A stretch of DNA of 64,000 bases from Aurantimicrobium minutum (GCF_029894165.1 NZ_JARXXU010000001.1:1116001-1180000), one strand, 5' to 3'. Shown: positions 11,385 through 23,294, counted from the stretch's first letter. Numbers and translations are program-made. Notes: generated by a model from the sequence alone, not told the origin.

Positions 11385-12043
11385 TGACTTCTCCCAGAAG
11401 ACGCACCTATAGTGGCGAGCGCGTTGTGAGCTACGGTTCTGTTGGTGCTACCCAAGCGGCTGACGTATTAATTTTCCCACCCGCAGGGTTCACTGCGGCT
11501 CAGCAGGAATTTCGGCTGGGCAGTGGTCAAGAACGTTTTGAAACCGCCAGCGCTGCTTTGATGACCTGGGGTGTTCCTCAGGGGGCACACCTCGAATTGA
11601 TCTCTATAGATGAAGCGCAATCTGAAGGTTACAGCGGTTTACTGTTTAACGAGTTTGGTGCGCCCATTGCACCTACAGCTGATGCTTTAGAGCAGTTATT
11701 TGCATCCGATGGAACCCCCTATCTCTCGGCGGGAACCACCGTCGAACTCGGAAAGATGTGGTCACCGTCTCCGTTGGTAACCAGTCACCGAGTGATTTAT
11801 GTGCAACGCGAAGAACGACGAATTGGCTATGCACTGGGGACGCTCGATTCCGCTCCTGTTATTGGCGAAGAATATTTCTCAGTTGAATGGCGCGAGGATG
11901 ATTCTGTGTGGGCCGTGATGCGCAGTGTGACAGCGGTTGCGGAAGGGCGTAAGTATCGCTTCCTCGCTCCTCTGATCCGTTTTCGACAGTTGCTTCAGCG
12001 TCGACAATACGTTCGTTCACTTCTTCCTGCTAGAACGGCCTAG
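11384..12043 (+). CDS. DUF1990 family protein
   Basis: 219 residues with the DUF1990 pattern: YGSVGAT near the start, FPPAGF, a LGSGQERFETA segment followed by LMTWGVPQGAHLEL, and later VVTSHRVIYVQREERRIGYALG-type strands. The biochemical role is unknown. The GTG start shares its G with the lepA stop (TAGTG), so it is translated with lepA, and hemW follows 2 bp later. No signal peptide or membrane segment is seen. Confidence 0.75.
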   Translation: MTSPRRRTYSGERVVSYGSVGATQAADVLIFPPAGFTAAQQEFRLGSGQERFETASAALMTWGVPQGAHLELISIDEAQSEGYSGLLFNEFGAPIAPTADALEQLFASDGTPYLSAGTTVELGKMWSPSPLVTSHRVIYVQREERRIGYALGTLDSAPVIGEEYFSVEWREDDSVWAVMRSVTAVAEGRKYRFLAPLIRFRQLLQRRQYVRSLLPARTA

Positions 12044-12045
12044 TT

Positions 12046-13263
12046 ATGGCTGGGCCATTACCTGAGGGTAACCCCATGCCAACGGATGGCACACTGCCCG
12101 ATGGTGTGAGCGTTGGTGCAGATCTGCGCTCGATGAGTGCATATGTGCACGTGCCGTTTTGTCGTGTTCGATGTGGCTACTGCGATTTCAACACTTATAC
12201 CGCGACAGAACTTTCTGGTGTTTCGCAGGCAACATATGTTGATGAGCTCGAGAAAGAAATCATTCTCTCCGGTCGAGTTCTTGAGCGTGCAGGAATCACT
12301 GGAAGGCCGTTGAGTTCAGTCTTTTTCGGCGGAGGAACACCAACTTTGTTACCGGCTACCGATTTGGTTCGTGCGTTAGAGAGCCTGCGGGAGTTACATG
12401 GTGTTGTTCCTGGTGCGGAAATAACTACCGAAGCAAATCCCGACACCTTGACTTATGAATACGTTGAAGAACTCGCCCGTGCAGGGTTTACCCGAATCAG
12501 CATAGGCATGCAATCAGCCGTTCCTACTGTGCTTGCCACGCTCGATCGCACACACAATCCCCAGTCAGTAGCACCTGCTGTCGAAGCAGCGAGGGCCGTG
12601 GGACTTCAGGTCAGTGTGGATCTGATTTATGGCACCCCGGGCGAAACACTGTCCCAGTGGCGTGAATCATTAGAGTCAGCAATTGCGTTAGACACCGGTC
12701 ATATTTCTGCTTATGCCCTCATCGTGGAGGACGGGACAGCTCTTGAACGACGTATCCGGCGGGGAGAGCTTCCTGCCCCTGATGACGACCTTGAAGCGGA
12801 CATGTATGAGCTTGCAGATCAGCTGCTTGGAGCGGCCGGCTTCGAATGGTATGAAGTGAGTAATTGGGCAAAGTCACCAACTGAACGTTCTGTGCATAAT
12901 CTGATGTATTGGCAAGGCCAGGACTGGTGGGGGTATGGCCCAGGCGCACATTCCCACATTGGTGGCACCAGGTTCTGGAACGTCAAGCATCCCGCGGCAT
13001 ATGCTCAGCAACTAGCACTGAATAACTCTCCATCAGCCGGCTGGGAACAGCCAGATCACGACGCCCGTGAATTAGAACGAATTTTGCTCGGCAGTCGCCT
13101 ACGTGAAGGAATTTCAACCGATGGAATTCATCCAGAGACGTTGGTTCGCCTGAGTGGGGACGGTCTCATCGATTCTGATGCAGCCTCTCGCGGATTGTTG
13201 ATTCTGACCTTGACTGGCAGGCTACGCGCGGATGACGTCGTACGTCGAGTAGCGTTTGAATAA
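12046..13263 (+). CDS. hemW: HemW-like radical SAM protein
   Basis: 405 residues. The radical SAM CxxxCxxC motif is in VPFCRVRCGYCDFNTY (Cys at ~45, 49 and 52). FFGGGTPTLL and EANPDT follow, and the HemW C-terminal domain ends the protein. HemW binds heme and a 4Fe-4S cluster and is thought to transfer heme. It was formerly annotated as oxygen-independent coproporphyrinogen oxidase, but the longer Cys motif of true HemN is absent. The exact start is uncertain: 12046 or the ATG at 12076. It precedes the CIRCE-controlled hrcA. Confidence 0.85.
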   Translation: MAGPLPEGNPMPTDGTLPDGVSVGADLRSMSAYVHVPFCRVRCGYCDFNTYTATELSGVSQATYVDELEKEIILSGRVLERAGITGRPLSSVFFGGGTPTLLPATDLVRALESLRELHGVVPGAEITTEANPDTLTYEYVEELARAGFTRISIGMQSAVPTVLATLDRTHNPQSVAPAVEAARAVGLQVSVDLIYGTPGETLSQWRESLESAIALDTGHISAYALIVEDGTALERRIRRGELPAPDDDLEADMYELADQLLGAAGFEWYEVSNWAKSPTERSVHNLMYWQGQDWWGYGPGAHSHIGGTRFWNVKHPAAYAQQLALNNSPSAGWEQPDHDARELERILLGSRLREGISTDGIHPETLVRLSGDGLIDSDAASRGLLILTLTGRLRADDVVRRVAFE

Positions 13264-13293
13264 CTCAGAATTTATAGTCTCCTCCGGGTAGTA

Positions 13294-13320
13294 TTAGCAC
13301 TCAGAACTGTCGAGTGCTAG
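13294..13320. promoter_or_regulatory. CIRCE operator (HrcA binding site)
   Basis: TTAGCACTC, a 9-nt spacer, and GAGTGCTAG form the CIRCE inverted repeat with one mismatch from the consensus. A possible -10 (TAGTAT, 13289-13294) overlaps its left edge. HrcA would repress its own operon here. Confidence 0.95.
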
Positions 13321-13341
13321 AACGTGGTGAAGGAGGCTTTC

Positions 13342-14361
13342 ATGGTTTCGCAGCGTGGACTTGAAGTGCTGAGAGCCATCGTTCAGGACTATGTCTCGTC
13401 CCGAGAACCCGTCGGTTCTAAAGCTATTGTGGACCGCCATCAATTTGGCGTCTCAGCAGCCACGATTCGTAACGATATGGCTCTCCTCGAAGAAGAAGAG
13501 CTGATCGTTGCCCCGCATACTTCCAGCGGCAGAGTGCCCACAGATAAGGGCTATCGACTATTTGTGGATCATCTTGCAGAAGTCAAGCACATCAGTCCGG
13601 GGCAAAAGCAAGCCATTGATCGTTTCTTAGATGAATCCGTTGATTTTGACGAATTACTGGGTCGCACAGTCCGCCTGCTCTCTCAACTAACTAATCAGGT
13701 CGCCATTGTTCAGTACCCCACACTCGGTGCAACTCGTGTTCGCCACGTCGAGCTTGTCGCCTTGGGGAATCGTCGAGCATTGTGCATTGTGATCACCGAC
13801 AATGGACGAGTCGAACAACGGCTCTTGGACTTAGATTCTGACCTTTCAGAAGAAGAACTATCTGATCTGCGGGCAAGTATCAATGCCCAGGTTTCAGGCA
13901 AATTACTTACCGAACTTTCTTCCTCTGTGGGGCTGCTCACAGCGACCGTGGGATCATCCTTGGTTTCTGCGACGCAACACATTGCTGAAGCGTTGACGGA
14001 TAGTATTCAGGCCAACCGTCAGCAAAAACTTGTCATGGCAGGTACGGCAAACCTCGTTCGCACCGAAGATGATTTCCAGGGAAGCATTTATCCTGTGCTG
14101 GATGCCATTGAGGAACAAGTAATCTTGCTGAAATTGCTGACCGAGATGAAAGCTGATGCACGGGAAGTTGCTGTGAGTATTGGTCATGAACACAGCAATT
14201 CCGGCTTAGAACAAACGAGCTTGCTCGCTATGGGCTATACCTCGTCAGGTGAGTCAGCAACACTCGGTTTACTCGGACCCACACGCATGGACTATTCCAA
14301 CAACATTGCCTCAGTTCGGGCTGTAGCTCGCTACCTCACTCGCGTTCTTGACGCACACTAA
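13342..14361 (+). CDS. hrcA: Heat-inducible transcription repressor HrcA
   Basis: 339 residues. The N-terminal winged helix (QRGLEVLRAIVQDYVSSREPVGSK) and the SAATIRNDMALLEEEELI recognition segment are followed by the GAF-like HrcA domain. HrcA represses chaperone operons through CIRCE, which lies directly upstream. ATG 13342 has a strong ribosome binding site (AAGGAGG, ending 5 nt before), better than the in-frame GTG at 13324. dnaJ follows 26 bp later. Confidence 0.95.
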   Translation: MVSQRGLEVLRAIVQDYVSSREPVGSKAIVDRHQFGVSAATIRNDMALLEEEELIVAPHTSSGRVPTDKGYRLFVDHLAEVKHISPGQKQAIDRFLDESVDFDELLGRTVRLLSQLTNQVAIVQYPTLGATRVRHVELVALGNRRALCIVITDNGRVEQRLLDLDSDLSEEELSDLRASINAQVSGKLLTELSSSVGLLTATVGSSLVSATQHIAEALTDSIQANRQQKLVMAGTANLVRTEDDFQGSIYPVLDAIEEQVILLKLLTEMKADAREVAVSIGHEHSNSGLEQTSLLAMGYTSSGESATLGLLGPTRMDYSNNIASVRAVARYLTRVLDAH

Positions 14362-14387
14362 TTTCAACCCAAAGGAGATGGCCGTTC

Positions 14388-15497
14388 GTGGCTGATCATT
14401 ACGACGTACTCGGAGTTTCCCGCGAGGCAACCCCTGACGAAATCAAGAAGGCATATCGTCGGCTTGCCCGTGAGTTGCACCCGGATGTAAACCCAGATGC
14501 AGCAGCGCAGGAAAAATTTAAGCTCGTGACTCATGCCTACGAAGTGCTCAGTGACCCTGTTCAGCGCCAGCAATATGACCTCGGTCCACAAGCAGGTTTT
14601 GGCGGGAACTTTGGCGGTCAAGGATTCAACGATTTTGGAGATATTTTCTCCACCTTCTTTGGTGGTGGCCAGCAACGCGGTCCACGCTCTCGAATGGAGC
14701 GAGGGCAGGATGCACTTCTTCGTGTTGAGGTGACTCTTGCGGACGTAATTTTTGGTGTCCACAAGGACATCGACATCGATACCGCCGTCACGTGTGAAAC
14801 CTGTTCGGGAACTTGCTGTCAGCCTGGTACCTCACCGCAGACGTGTGAGATTTGTGGCGGATCTGGCATGATTCAACGCGCAGTTCGTTCCTTGTTAGGT
14901 AACGTCATGACCACCAACCCGTGTGGTTCATGCCGCGGGTATGGAACAACAATCCCGGCTCCCTGCAGCACTTGCCAGGGGCAAGGTCGTGTTCGTGCGA
15001 CCAAGAACATTCCCCTGGACATCCCTGCTGGCGTAGACACAGGAGTGCGACTCCACATGGCTAATGCAGGTGAGGCAGGACAGGCTGGTGGAGCCAACGG
15101 TGATCTCTACTTTGAGATTAAGGTCGCGCACGATGATGTTTTCTCACGTGACAACGATGACCTGTTATGCACTCTTGAGGTTCATATGACAGATGCCATC
15201 TTGGGAACAACCGTAACTGTGCCTGCCCTTGACGGTGATGTTTCGATTGAGGTGAAGGCAGGGACACAGGGTTCTGAGGTCATTACTGTCAAGGATCGCG
15301 GGATTACCCGACTTCGTGGCAGTGGACGTGGCGACCTCAAAGTAGGGGTACATATCGTGACTCCGACGAAACTTAATTCGAAAGAAAAAGAACTCATTCA
15401 GAACTTTGCACAGGGGCGAAAGCAGAATGCACCTCAGCTTTCTCACTTCCAGCAAGGTATGTTCTCCAAACTTCGAGATCGCTTCTTCAGTAACTAA
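14388..15497 (+). CDS. dnaJ: Chaperone protein DnaJ (DnaJ2 type)
   Basis: 369 residues: J-domain with HPD at ~33, a G/F-rich linker (~65-95), a cysteine-rich domain (~135-200) and the C-terminal substrate domains. It stimulates DnaK ATPase and holds unfolded clients. The Cys-rich domain has four CxxC pairs. Repeats two to four read CEICGGSG, CGSCRGYG and CSTCQGQG, but the first is CETCSGTC, ending in Cys rather than Gly. It starts at GTG 14388 with AAAGGAG about 10 nt upstream. The hrcA-dnaJ pairing downstream of CIRCE indicates heat-shock control. Confidence 0.95.
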   Translation: MADHYDVLGVSREATPDEIKKAYRRLARELHPDVNPDAAAQEKFKLVTHAYEVLSDPVQRQQYDLGPQAGFGGNFGGQGFNDFGDIFSTFFGGGQQRGPRSRMERGQDALLRVEVTLADVIFGVHKDIDIDTAVTCETCSGTCCQPGTSPQTCEICGGSGMIQRAVRSLLGNVMTTNPCGSCRGYGTTIPAPCSTCQGQGRVRATKNIPLDIPAGVDTGVRLHMANAGEAGQAGGANGDLYFEIKVAHDDVFSRDNDDLLCTLEVHMTDAILGTTVTVPALDGDVSIEVKAGTQGSEVITVKDRGITRLRGSGRGDLKVGVHIVTPTKLNSKEKELIQNFAQGRKQNAPQLSHFQQGMFSKLRDRFFSN

Positions 15498-15499
15498 AT

Positions 15500-16228
15500 A
15501 TGGCTCACTTCTATTTACTTGAAACTCTTGAGGTCACCACACCTGGATCTCTGGTCACACTCGATGGGGCAGAAGGTCGTCATGCGTCAACAGTTTCGCG
15601 CGTGCGCGTCGGTGAGTCCTTACTGGTGGGAAACGGTCGTGGGCTGACACTCTCGGGCACTGTCACAGATACCTCGAAAGATATCGTCATACTCAAGGTC
15701 GATTCCGTCGACCATGCTTCGCAGAGCAGTCCCCAGATCACCCTCGTACAAGCACTAGCAAAAACAGACCGAGACGAGCGAGCTATTGAAGCCTCCACTG
15801 AACTAGGAGTTGATGTTGTGCTCGCGTGGGCAGCTGAGCGCAGTGTGTCAAAGTGGGAAGGTCCCAAAATTGAGAAGGGGCTCGCTCGCTGGACCGCCAT
15901 CGTTCGTGAGGCAACAAAGCAGTCCGTTCGGCCGTTTCTCCCTGTTGTCGAATCCCACGTTACGACAGCTCAAGTCTGTACACGGCTAGCTGGGTGCAAT
16001 CTTCTGGTACTGGATCCGACTGGGGATGTGTCCTTGGGTTCTCTTGAGATCGATGAGCGTGACATTGCTCTGATTGTGGGGCCTGAAGGGGGGATTTCAC
16101 CAGCTGAAATTTCTCGCTTCCGAGAAGCTGGTGCCACGATCGTCACGATGGGGGCGAATATTCTACGTACCTCCACCGCTGGTCCGGCAGCCCTTGCCAT
16201 TCTCAACGCCAAGCTTGGCCGTTGTTAA
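15500..16228 (+). CDS. rsmE: 16S rRNA (uracil1498-N3)-methyltransferase
   Basis: 242 residues of SPOUT fold with the RsmE features GRHASTVSRVRVGE near the N-terminus, EASTELGVD and KQSVRPFLP mid-protein, and the knotted SAM site IVGPEGGIS and GANILRTSTAGPAAL. It methylates U1498 in the ribosomal decoding region. It starts 3 bp after dnaJ, as is common in bacteria. Its TAA stop is also the first bases of the next gene's -10 element. Confidence 0.92.
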   Translation: MAHFYLLETLEVTTPGSLVTLDGAEGRHASTVSRVRVGESLLVGNGRGLTLSGTVTDTSKDIVILKVDSVDHASQSSPQITLVQALAKTDRDERAIEASTELGVDVVLAWAAERSVSKWEGPKIEKGLARWTAIVREATKQSVRPFLPVVESHVTTAQVCTRLAGCNLLVLDPTGDVSLGSLEIDERDIALIVGPEGGISPAEISRFREAGATIVTMGANILRTSTAGPAALAILNAKLGRC

Positions 16229-16231
16229 GCT
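16226..16231 (+). promoter_or_regulatory. -10 element for the HIT gene, built on the rsmE stop codon
   Basis: TAAGCT starts with the rsmE TAA stop. It is followed by 6 nt (AGAACC) and ATG 16238, predicting leaderless transcription from inside the gene cluster. Confidence 0.5.
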
Positions 16232-16237
16232 AGAACC

Positions 16238-16588
16238 ATGACTGCAGACGCCACCTCCATATTCACAAAAATTGTGAACCGAGAAATCCCAGCAGACATT
16301 CTCTTTGAGAATGATCGCCTCATCGCTATTCGTGATATTGCACCTCAAGCTCCTGTGCATCTGCTCGTCATTCCTAAAAGCACAGAATTCGCAAACGTAA
16401 CCGAACTTGGACTGGGTGATCCAGCACTTTTGGCAGAAATTGTGGCTACTGCTCACAATCTGGCCACACTCCACTCGAATGGGGAATATCGACTCGTATT
16501 CAACACGGGTGGCACAGCAGGTCAGACGGTGTTCCACGTTCATGCTCATGTGCTTTCTGGCGGTCTGGAGGAGCACACGCTTGCCTAA
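16238..16588 (+). CDS. HIT family (HINT-type) nucleotide hydrolase
   Basis: 116 residues. The active-site histidine triad is HVHAHVLSGG near residue 99, with IVNREIPADILFEND at the N-terminus as in HINT purine nucleoside phosphoramidases. It probably cleaves aminoacyl-adenylate-type phosphoramidates. No ribosome binding site is present, and a -10 lies 6 nt before the ATG. The phoH start codon lies inside its last codons. Confidence 0.92.
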   Translation: MTADATSIFTKIVNREIPADILFENDRLIAIRDIAPQAPVHLLVIPKSTEFANVTELGLGDPALLAEIVATAHNLATLHSNGEYRLVFNTGGTAGQTVFHVHAHVLSGGLEEHTLA

Positions 16589-17606
16589 ATCACCCTCCGA
16601 TACCGATGTCATCACCATTGATGGCATTGACATGGTGCGGCTGCTGGGTGCTCAAGATCGCCTACTGACCAATCTGGAACGGCAATACCCCCTCGTGGAT
16701 GTCCACGTGCGGGGTAACGAAATTCGGCTGACTGCACAGACCGATGAACCCCATGCGGAAGAACAGCTTGCAGCTGCTCGTTCCCTTGTGAAAGAACTAC
16801 TCGCCATGGTGCGAAATGGCCAAGATTTGACTCCTCGTGATGTTGACGAATCGAAGTTCATTCAAGATGCCCACCCGCATACATCTCCTTCCGCGGTCCT
16901 CGGTGAAGACATTCTTTCCACGCGCGGAAAGACATTACGCCCGAAAACTGTAGGACAACAAGAATATGTTCGTGCAATTGAAGACCACACCATTACTTTT
17001 GGTATTGGTCCCGCGGGTACAGGAAAGACATATCTGGCCATGGCGAAGGCTGTTCAGGCTTTGCAGCGTAAAGAAGTTGAACGCATCATCCTGACCCGAC
17101 CTGCCGTGGAGGCTGGTGAAAGATTAGGTTTCCTCCCAGGAACACTCACTGACAAGATTGACCCTTATCTTCGCCCCCTGTTTGATGCGTTGAATGAGAT
17201 GTTGGATCCTGAGGTTGTTCCCAAACTAATGGCGCTCGGCACCATCGAAGTCGCACCTCTGGCCTACATGCGTGGTCGCACGTTGAACAATTCTTTTATC
17301 ATTTTAGATGAGGCTCAAAACACGACTCCCGAACAGATGAAGATGTTCCTCACCCGTCTAGGCTTCGATTCCAAAATGGTCATCACCGGTGACATCACTC
17401 AGGTCGACCTTCCTGCTGCTGCGAGTGGTTTGCGCCTCGTGACAGGAATATTGAGTGAGATTGAAGATATTCATTTCGCTCGTTTGACCAGCGCCGATGT
17501 TGTTCGACACTCACTCGTCGGCCGCATCGTCGATGCATACAGCGAATACGACGAGAAATCGCTTGCGGCACGTCAGCGCAGAGAAACTAAGGAACGCAGC
17601 TCGTGA
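16581..17606 (+). CDS. phoH: PhoH family ATPase
   Basis: 341 residues. Walker A is GPAGTGKT (~143-150), Walker B is FIILDEAQN, and TGDITQVDLP is the PhoH signature. It is an RNA helicase/ATPase-type protein linked to RNA metabolism, conserved beside ybeY. The start is decided by the ribosome binding site: GGAGGAG (16567-16573) sits 7 nt before TTG 16581, which overlaps the HIT stop by 8 bp. The longer frame from 16407 would lie inside the HIT gene. The stop overlaps the ybeY GTG start (GTGA). Confidence 0.9.
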   Translation: MPKSPSDTDVITIDGIDMVRLLGAQDRLLTNLERQYPLVDVHVRGNEIRLTAQTDEPHAEEQLAAARSLVKELLAMVRNGQDLTPRDVDESKFIQDAHPHTSPSAVLGEDILSTRGKTLRPKTVGQQEYVRAIEDHTITFGIGPAGTGKTYLAMAKAVQALQRKEVERIILTRPAVEAGERLGFLPGTLTDKIDPYLRPLFDALNEMLDPEVVPKLMALGTIEVAPLAYMRGRTLNNSFIILDEAQNTTPEQMKMFLTRLGFDSKMVITGDITQVDLPAAASGLRLVTGILSEIEDIHFARLTSADVVRHSLVGRIVDAYSEYDEKSLAARQRRETKERSS

Positions 17607-18064
17607 GTATTGAAGTAAATAACGAATCAACGTATGACATTGATGAAGCAGCTCTTCAACGTCTAGCCAGTTACTGTCTCGACGCCATGCGTGTGCACGC
17701 GGATGCAGAGATTGCCCTCGTGCTCGTAGATGAAGCCGCTATGGAACAACTCCATGTGCAGTGGATGGGGGAACCAGGGCCGACTGACGTATTGAGTTTC
17801 CCGATGGACGAACTTCGTCCAGGAAATGATGACAACATCACTCCTGCGGGCGTGCTGGGTGATGTCGTGTTGTGTCCACAGGTCGCAGAAGTTCAAGCTG
17901 AGGGTGCGGGACACAGCACCATGGATGAACTTCTTTTGCTCACCACGCACGGAATTCTGCATCTACTTGGCTTTGATCACGCTGAACCTGACGAAGAGAA
18001 AGAAATGTTCAGTTTGCAGCGCGATTTGCTTATCGGCTTCTCCATGTCAGAAAAGAAACGCTAA
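17603..18064 (+). CDS. ybeY: Endoribonuclease YbeY (rRNA maturation)
   Basis: 153 residues with the zinc motif HGILHLLGFDH (HxxxHxxxxxH) near residue 115 and the TDVLSFPMDE stretch conserved in UPF0054. It takes part in 16S rRNA 3' maturation and ribosome quality control. The start GTG overlaps the phoH stop. It sits in the phoH-ybeY-CNNM-era order conserved in actinobacteria. Confidence 0.93.
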   Translation: MSIEVNNESTYDIDEAALQRLASYCLDAMRVHADAEIALVLVDEAAMEQLHVQWMGEPGPTDVLSFPMDELRPGNDDNITPAGVLGDVVLCPQVAEVQAEGAGHSTMDELLLLTTHGILHLLGFDHAEPDEEKEMFSLQRDLLIGFSMSEKKR

Positions 18065-18069
18065 ACCAC

Positions 18070-19365
18070 GTGTCCATATTTTTGACCGTCCTCGGGCTGA
18101 TTCTCCTCATCGGCTTCGGCGGTTTGATGGCAGCCACAGACTCTGCTCTGAATGTACTTTCCACCGACGATATCCGTGCGTCTGCACAAGGAAAAAAAGC
18201 AGAACGGTCGTTGATTGCCATTTCTAAAGACTTAGGTCCACACCGAACAATCACAACATTTGTGCGCATTCTTGCTGAAACGAGTGCCGCAGTAGTTGTC
18301 ACTGTTTCACTTGTTTCCTCCGGCATCGATACCGGGTGGGCGTTACTTCTCGCCATTTTGATTATGAGTGTGGCCAGTTTTGTCTTGGCTGGATCTAGTC
18401 CACGCTCTGTTGGTCGTGCACATCCGGAAGCAGTTCTTTCTGTTTCGGCGCCCCTCATTCACTTCTTTCGGGTGATTCTGGGTCCTTTGGCTAATTTTCT
18501 TGTCACGATTGGTGACAAAGTTACCCCGGGACGTCCGGGCACATCATCATTTGCTTCAGAAGAACAGTTGCTGAGCATGGTTGATGAGGCGGTGAAGCAC
18601 GACGTGCTAGAAAGTGAAGAGCGTGAGTTAATTCACTCCATCTTTGAATGGGGGGACACGATTGCACGTGAGGTTATGGTTCCCCGGATCGATATGGTGA
18701 CGGTGGACGCCAGGGAAACTCTCTCTCATGCGACCAAAATATTTCTTGATTCTGGGTATTCGAGGCTTCCGGTCGTGGCTGACGATGTTGATGAAGTAGT
18801 GGGTGTGTTGAATCTTCGTGATGTTTCTCGTAAAACTTTTGAACATCCGGAACAACTTGCTTCTTTGTGTACCCAGGATTTAGCGCGGCCTGCCATGTTT
18901 ATTCCGGAATCAAAAAAAGCAGATGACACGCTCAAACAAATGCAAGCAGAGTCCACTCATATTGCACTTGTTGTTGATGAGCACGGTGGAATTGCTGGCT
19001 TAGTCACACTTGAAGACCTCATCGAAGAGCTTGTGGGCGACATCTCTGATGAACATGACCGTGGTGCTCCAGAAGTCGAAATACTCGGCGAATTTCGATT
19101 CCGTGTCGCCACACGTCTACCTCTCGATGAGCTCGGTGAACTGTTTGGTCTGGAGTTAGATGATGTGGACGTTGACTCAGTTGGCGGATTACTTGCAAAA
19201 GAACTGGAACGATTGCCCGTCGTGGGCGATAAGGTCGTCGTGAGCGGTCTCATCATTGAGGCAGATCGCAGTGGTTCCCATCGGAAACGCGTCACGCGCG
19301 TGATTGTGGAACGGGATCAAGATTTGATTGATGCACAGAATGCCTTTGCGGCGGAGGGAAACTAA
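18070..19365 (+). CDS. CNNM/CorC-type transporter protein (hemolysin family)
   Basis: 431 residues. The N-terminal DUF21/CNNM membrane domain has about four hydrophobic segments (~1-150). A CBS pair spans ~200-320 (VMVPRIDMVTVDA and LVVDEHGGIAGLVTLEDLIEE), and a C-terminal CorC_HlyC domain follows at ~340-420. This family is linked to Mg2+/Co2+ homeostasis. The old 'hemolysin' label is not functional evidence. It starts at GTG 18070 and its stop overlaps the era ATG (TAATG). Confidence 0.88.
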   Translation: MSIFLTVLGLILLIGFGGLMAATDSALNVLSTDDIRASAQGKKAERSLIAISKDLGPHRTITTFVRILAETSAAVVVTVSLVSSGIDTGWALLLAILIMSVASFVLAGSSPRSVGRAHPEAVLSVSAPLIHFFRVILGPLANFLVTIGDKVTPGRPGTSSFASEEQLLSMVDEAVKHDVLESEERELIHSIFEWGDTIAREVMVPRIDMVTVDARETLSHATKIFLDSGYSRLPVVADDVDEVVGVLNLRDVSRKTFEHPEQLASLCTQDLARPAMFIPESKKADDTLKQMQAESTHIALVVDEHGGIAGLVTLEDLIEELVGDISDEHDRGAPEVEILGEFRFRVATRLPLDELGELFGLELDDVDVDSVGGLLAKELERLPVVGDKVVVSGLIIEADRSGSHRKRVTRVIVERDQDLIDAQNAFAAEGN

Positions 19366-20297
19366 TGGCTCGTCCGTCTAAAGCTGAAAAACGGGGAGAT
19401 CTTCCTGAAGGTACTCTTCGTTCAGGATTCGTCTCTCTCGTCGGCCGTCCCAATGTGGGGAAGTCCACTCTGACGAATGCATTGGTGGGGGAGAAGGTAG
19501 CTATCACCTCTTCAAAACCACAAACCACACGTCACACGATTCGTGGAATCACGAACCGTCCGACAGGACAACTCATTTTGGTGGATACTCCGGGTATTCA
19601 TCGTCCCCGCACATTACTCGGCGAACGTTTGAACGCATTGGTTCAGGCCACCCTCGGTGATGTTGATGTCATTGGGATGTGTTTTCCAGCTGATGAACCC
19701 GTCGGTCCTGGTGATCGGTTTATCAATGAACAGCTTGATAAATATCCCCGTGCGGTCAAGATAGCAGTCATCACGAAAACCGATGTGGCTTCAAAAAAGG
19801 CTACTGCTGCACGATTGTTAGAAGTTCAAGAACTCCGTGACTGGGCAGCCATCATTCCTGTCTCCGCTGTTGGTGATGATCAGGTCGATCTCCTTGCCGA
19901 TGAGTTGATTGAACTTTTGCCCGTGGGGCAGGCGCTGTATCCAATGGACACCAACACTGATGAAGATATCGAAAAGCGAATTTCTGAGCTCATCAGAGAA
20001 ACAATTCTTGAAGGTGTTCACGAAGAATTGCCCCACTCTCTTGCCGTCACCCTCGACGACATGATTCAAAGGGAAGACAAAGACCTTCTTGAAATCTATG
20101 CCAATGTCTTTGTGGAGCGAGACAGCCAAAAAGGCATCATCATTGGCAACGGTGGAGAACGTCTCAAGGACATCGGTCAACGATCACGAGCAGCGATTGA
20201 ACCGCTCGTCGGCCAAAAAGTTTTCTTGAGCATTCGTGTGAAAGTAGCCAAGGATTGGCAGCGCGATCCTAAGCTCCTGCAACGATTGGGCTTCTAG
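19365..20297 (+). CDS. era: GTPase Era
   Basis: 310 residues. G1 is GRPNVGKST, G3 is DTPG, G4 is TKTD, and a C-terminal KH domain carries GIIIGNGGERLKDIG. Era binds the 3' end of 16S rRNA during 30S assembly. Its last codons contain the -35 element of the leuA leader promoter (20286-20291). Confidence 0.95.
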   Translation: MARPSKAEKRGDLPEGTLRSGFVSLVGRPNVGKSTLTNALVGEKVAITSSKPQTTRHTIRGITNRPTGQLILVDTPGIHRPRTLLGERLNALVQATLGDVDVIGMCFPADEPVGPGDRFINEQLDKYPRAVKIAVITKTDVASKKATAARLLEVQELRDWAAIIPVSAVGDDQVDLLADELIELLPVGQALYPMDTNTDEDIEKRISELIRETILEGVHEELPHSLAVTLDDMIQREDKDLLEIYANVFVERDSQKGIIIGNGGERLKDIGQRSRAAIEPLVGQKVFLSIRVKVAKDWQRDPKLLQRLGF

Positions 20298-20314
20298 TCC
20301 GTCAGTGGTAGCCT
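20286..20314 (+). promoter_or_regulatory. Promoter of the leuA leader
   Basis: TTGGGC (20286-20291), a 17-nt spacer, and TAGCCT (20309-20314). The leader peptide's ATG begins 6 nt after the -10, so the leader ORF is probably read from the very 5' end of the RNA. Confidence 0.6.
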
Positions 20315-20320
20315 TGAAGT

Positions 20321-20349
20321 ATGTCCTTTGGTCTGCTTCTTCTTAGCTG

Positions 20350-20371
<22 letters not shown>
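20321..20371 (+). CDS. leuA leader peptide with four Leu codons in a row
   Basis: A 16-codon ORF encoding MSFGLLLLSCRDESKL. The four consecutive Leu codons (CTG CTT CTT CTT, 20333-20344) are the ribosome stalling site expected of a leucine-responsive attenuator. It has no ribosome binding site, and its ATG is 6 nt after a -10 hexamer (leaderless). The 5' arm of the downstream hairpin begins within its codons 10-14 and its stop lies in the hairpin loop. Confidence 0.8.
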
Positions 20372-23018
<2,647 letters not shown>

Positions 23019-23022
<4 letters not shown>

Positions 23023-23294
23023 GATGACTTCTCTTGATAGATCACGATAGTACTGGGACGCTCTACCGCGTGGTTTTTAGGCGCCATGCGGACATTGGCC
23101 GCGATCATGGCGAAATAGGGTAGGAATATTGCACCCGCGGCACAAACCACCAGCCACCAGCCACTCACAAACAACATGGCAATAATGCAGACCATACGGA
23201 TACCCATCGTGATGGAGTATTTGATCATACGAATACGACGCTCGTCTGTAGGAGAGAGCGGAAGTGTTGTTGCTGACTGAAGTTTCTTCTTCAT
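23019..23294 (-). CDS. DUF3099 small membrane protein
   Basis: 91 residues with two adjacent hydrophobic segments (~34-75) and the family's N-terminal SPTDERRIRMIKYS stretch. Function is unknown. The pair DUF3099-SURF1 is translationally coupled. The start is ATG 23294; an in-frame GTG at 23312 would add six residues. Divergent from fabG. Confidence 0.72.

Noticed and set aside
16163-16633. 156-codon minus-strand ORF across rsmE, HIT and phoH
   Set aside because: It spans three well-supported plus-strand genes and resembles no family.
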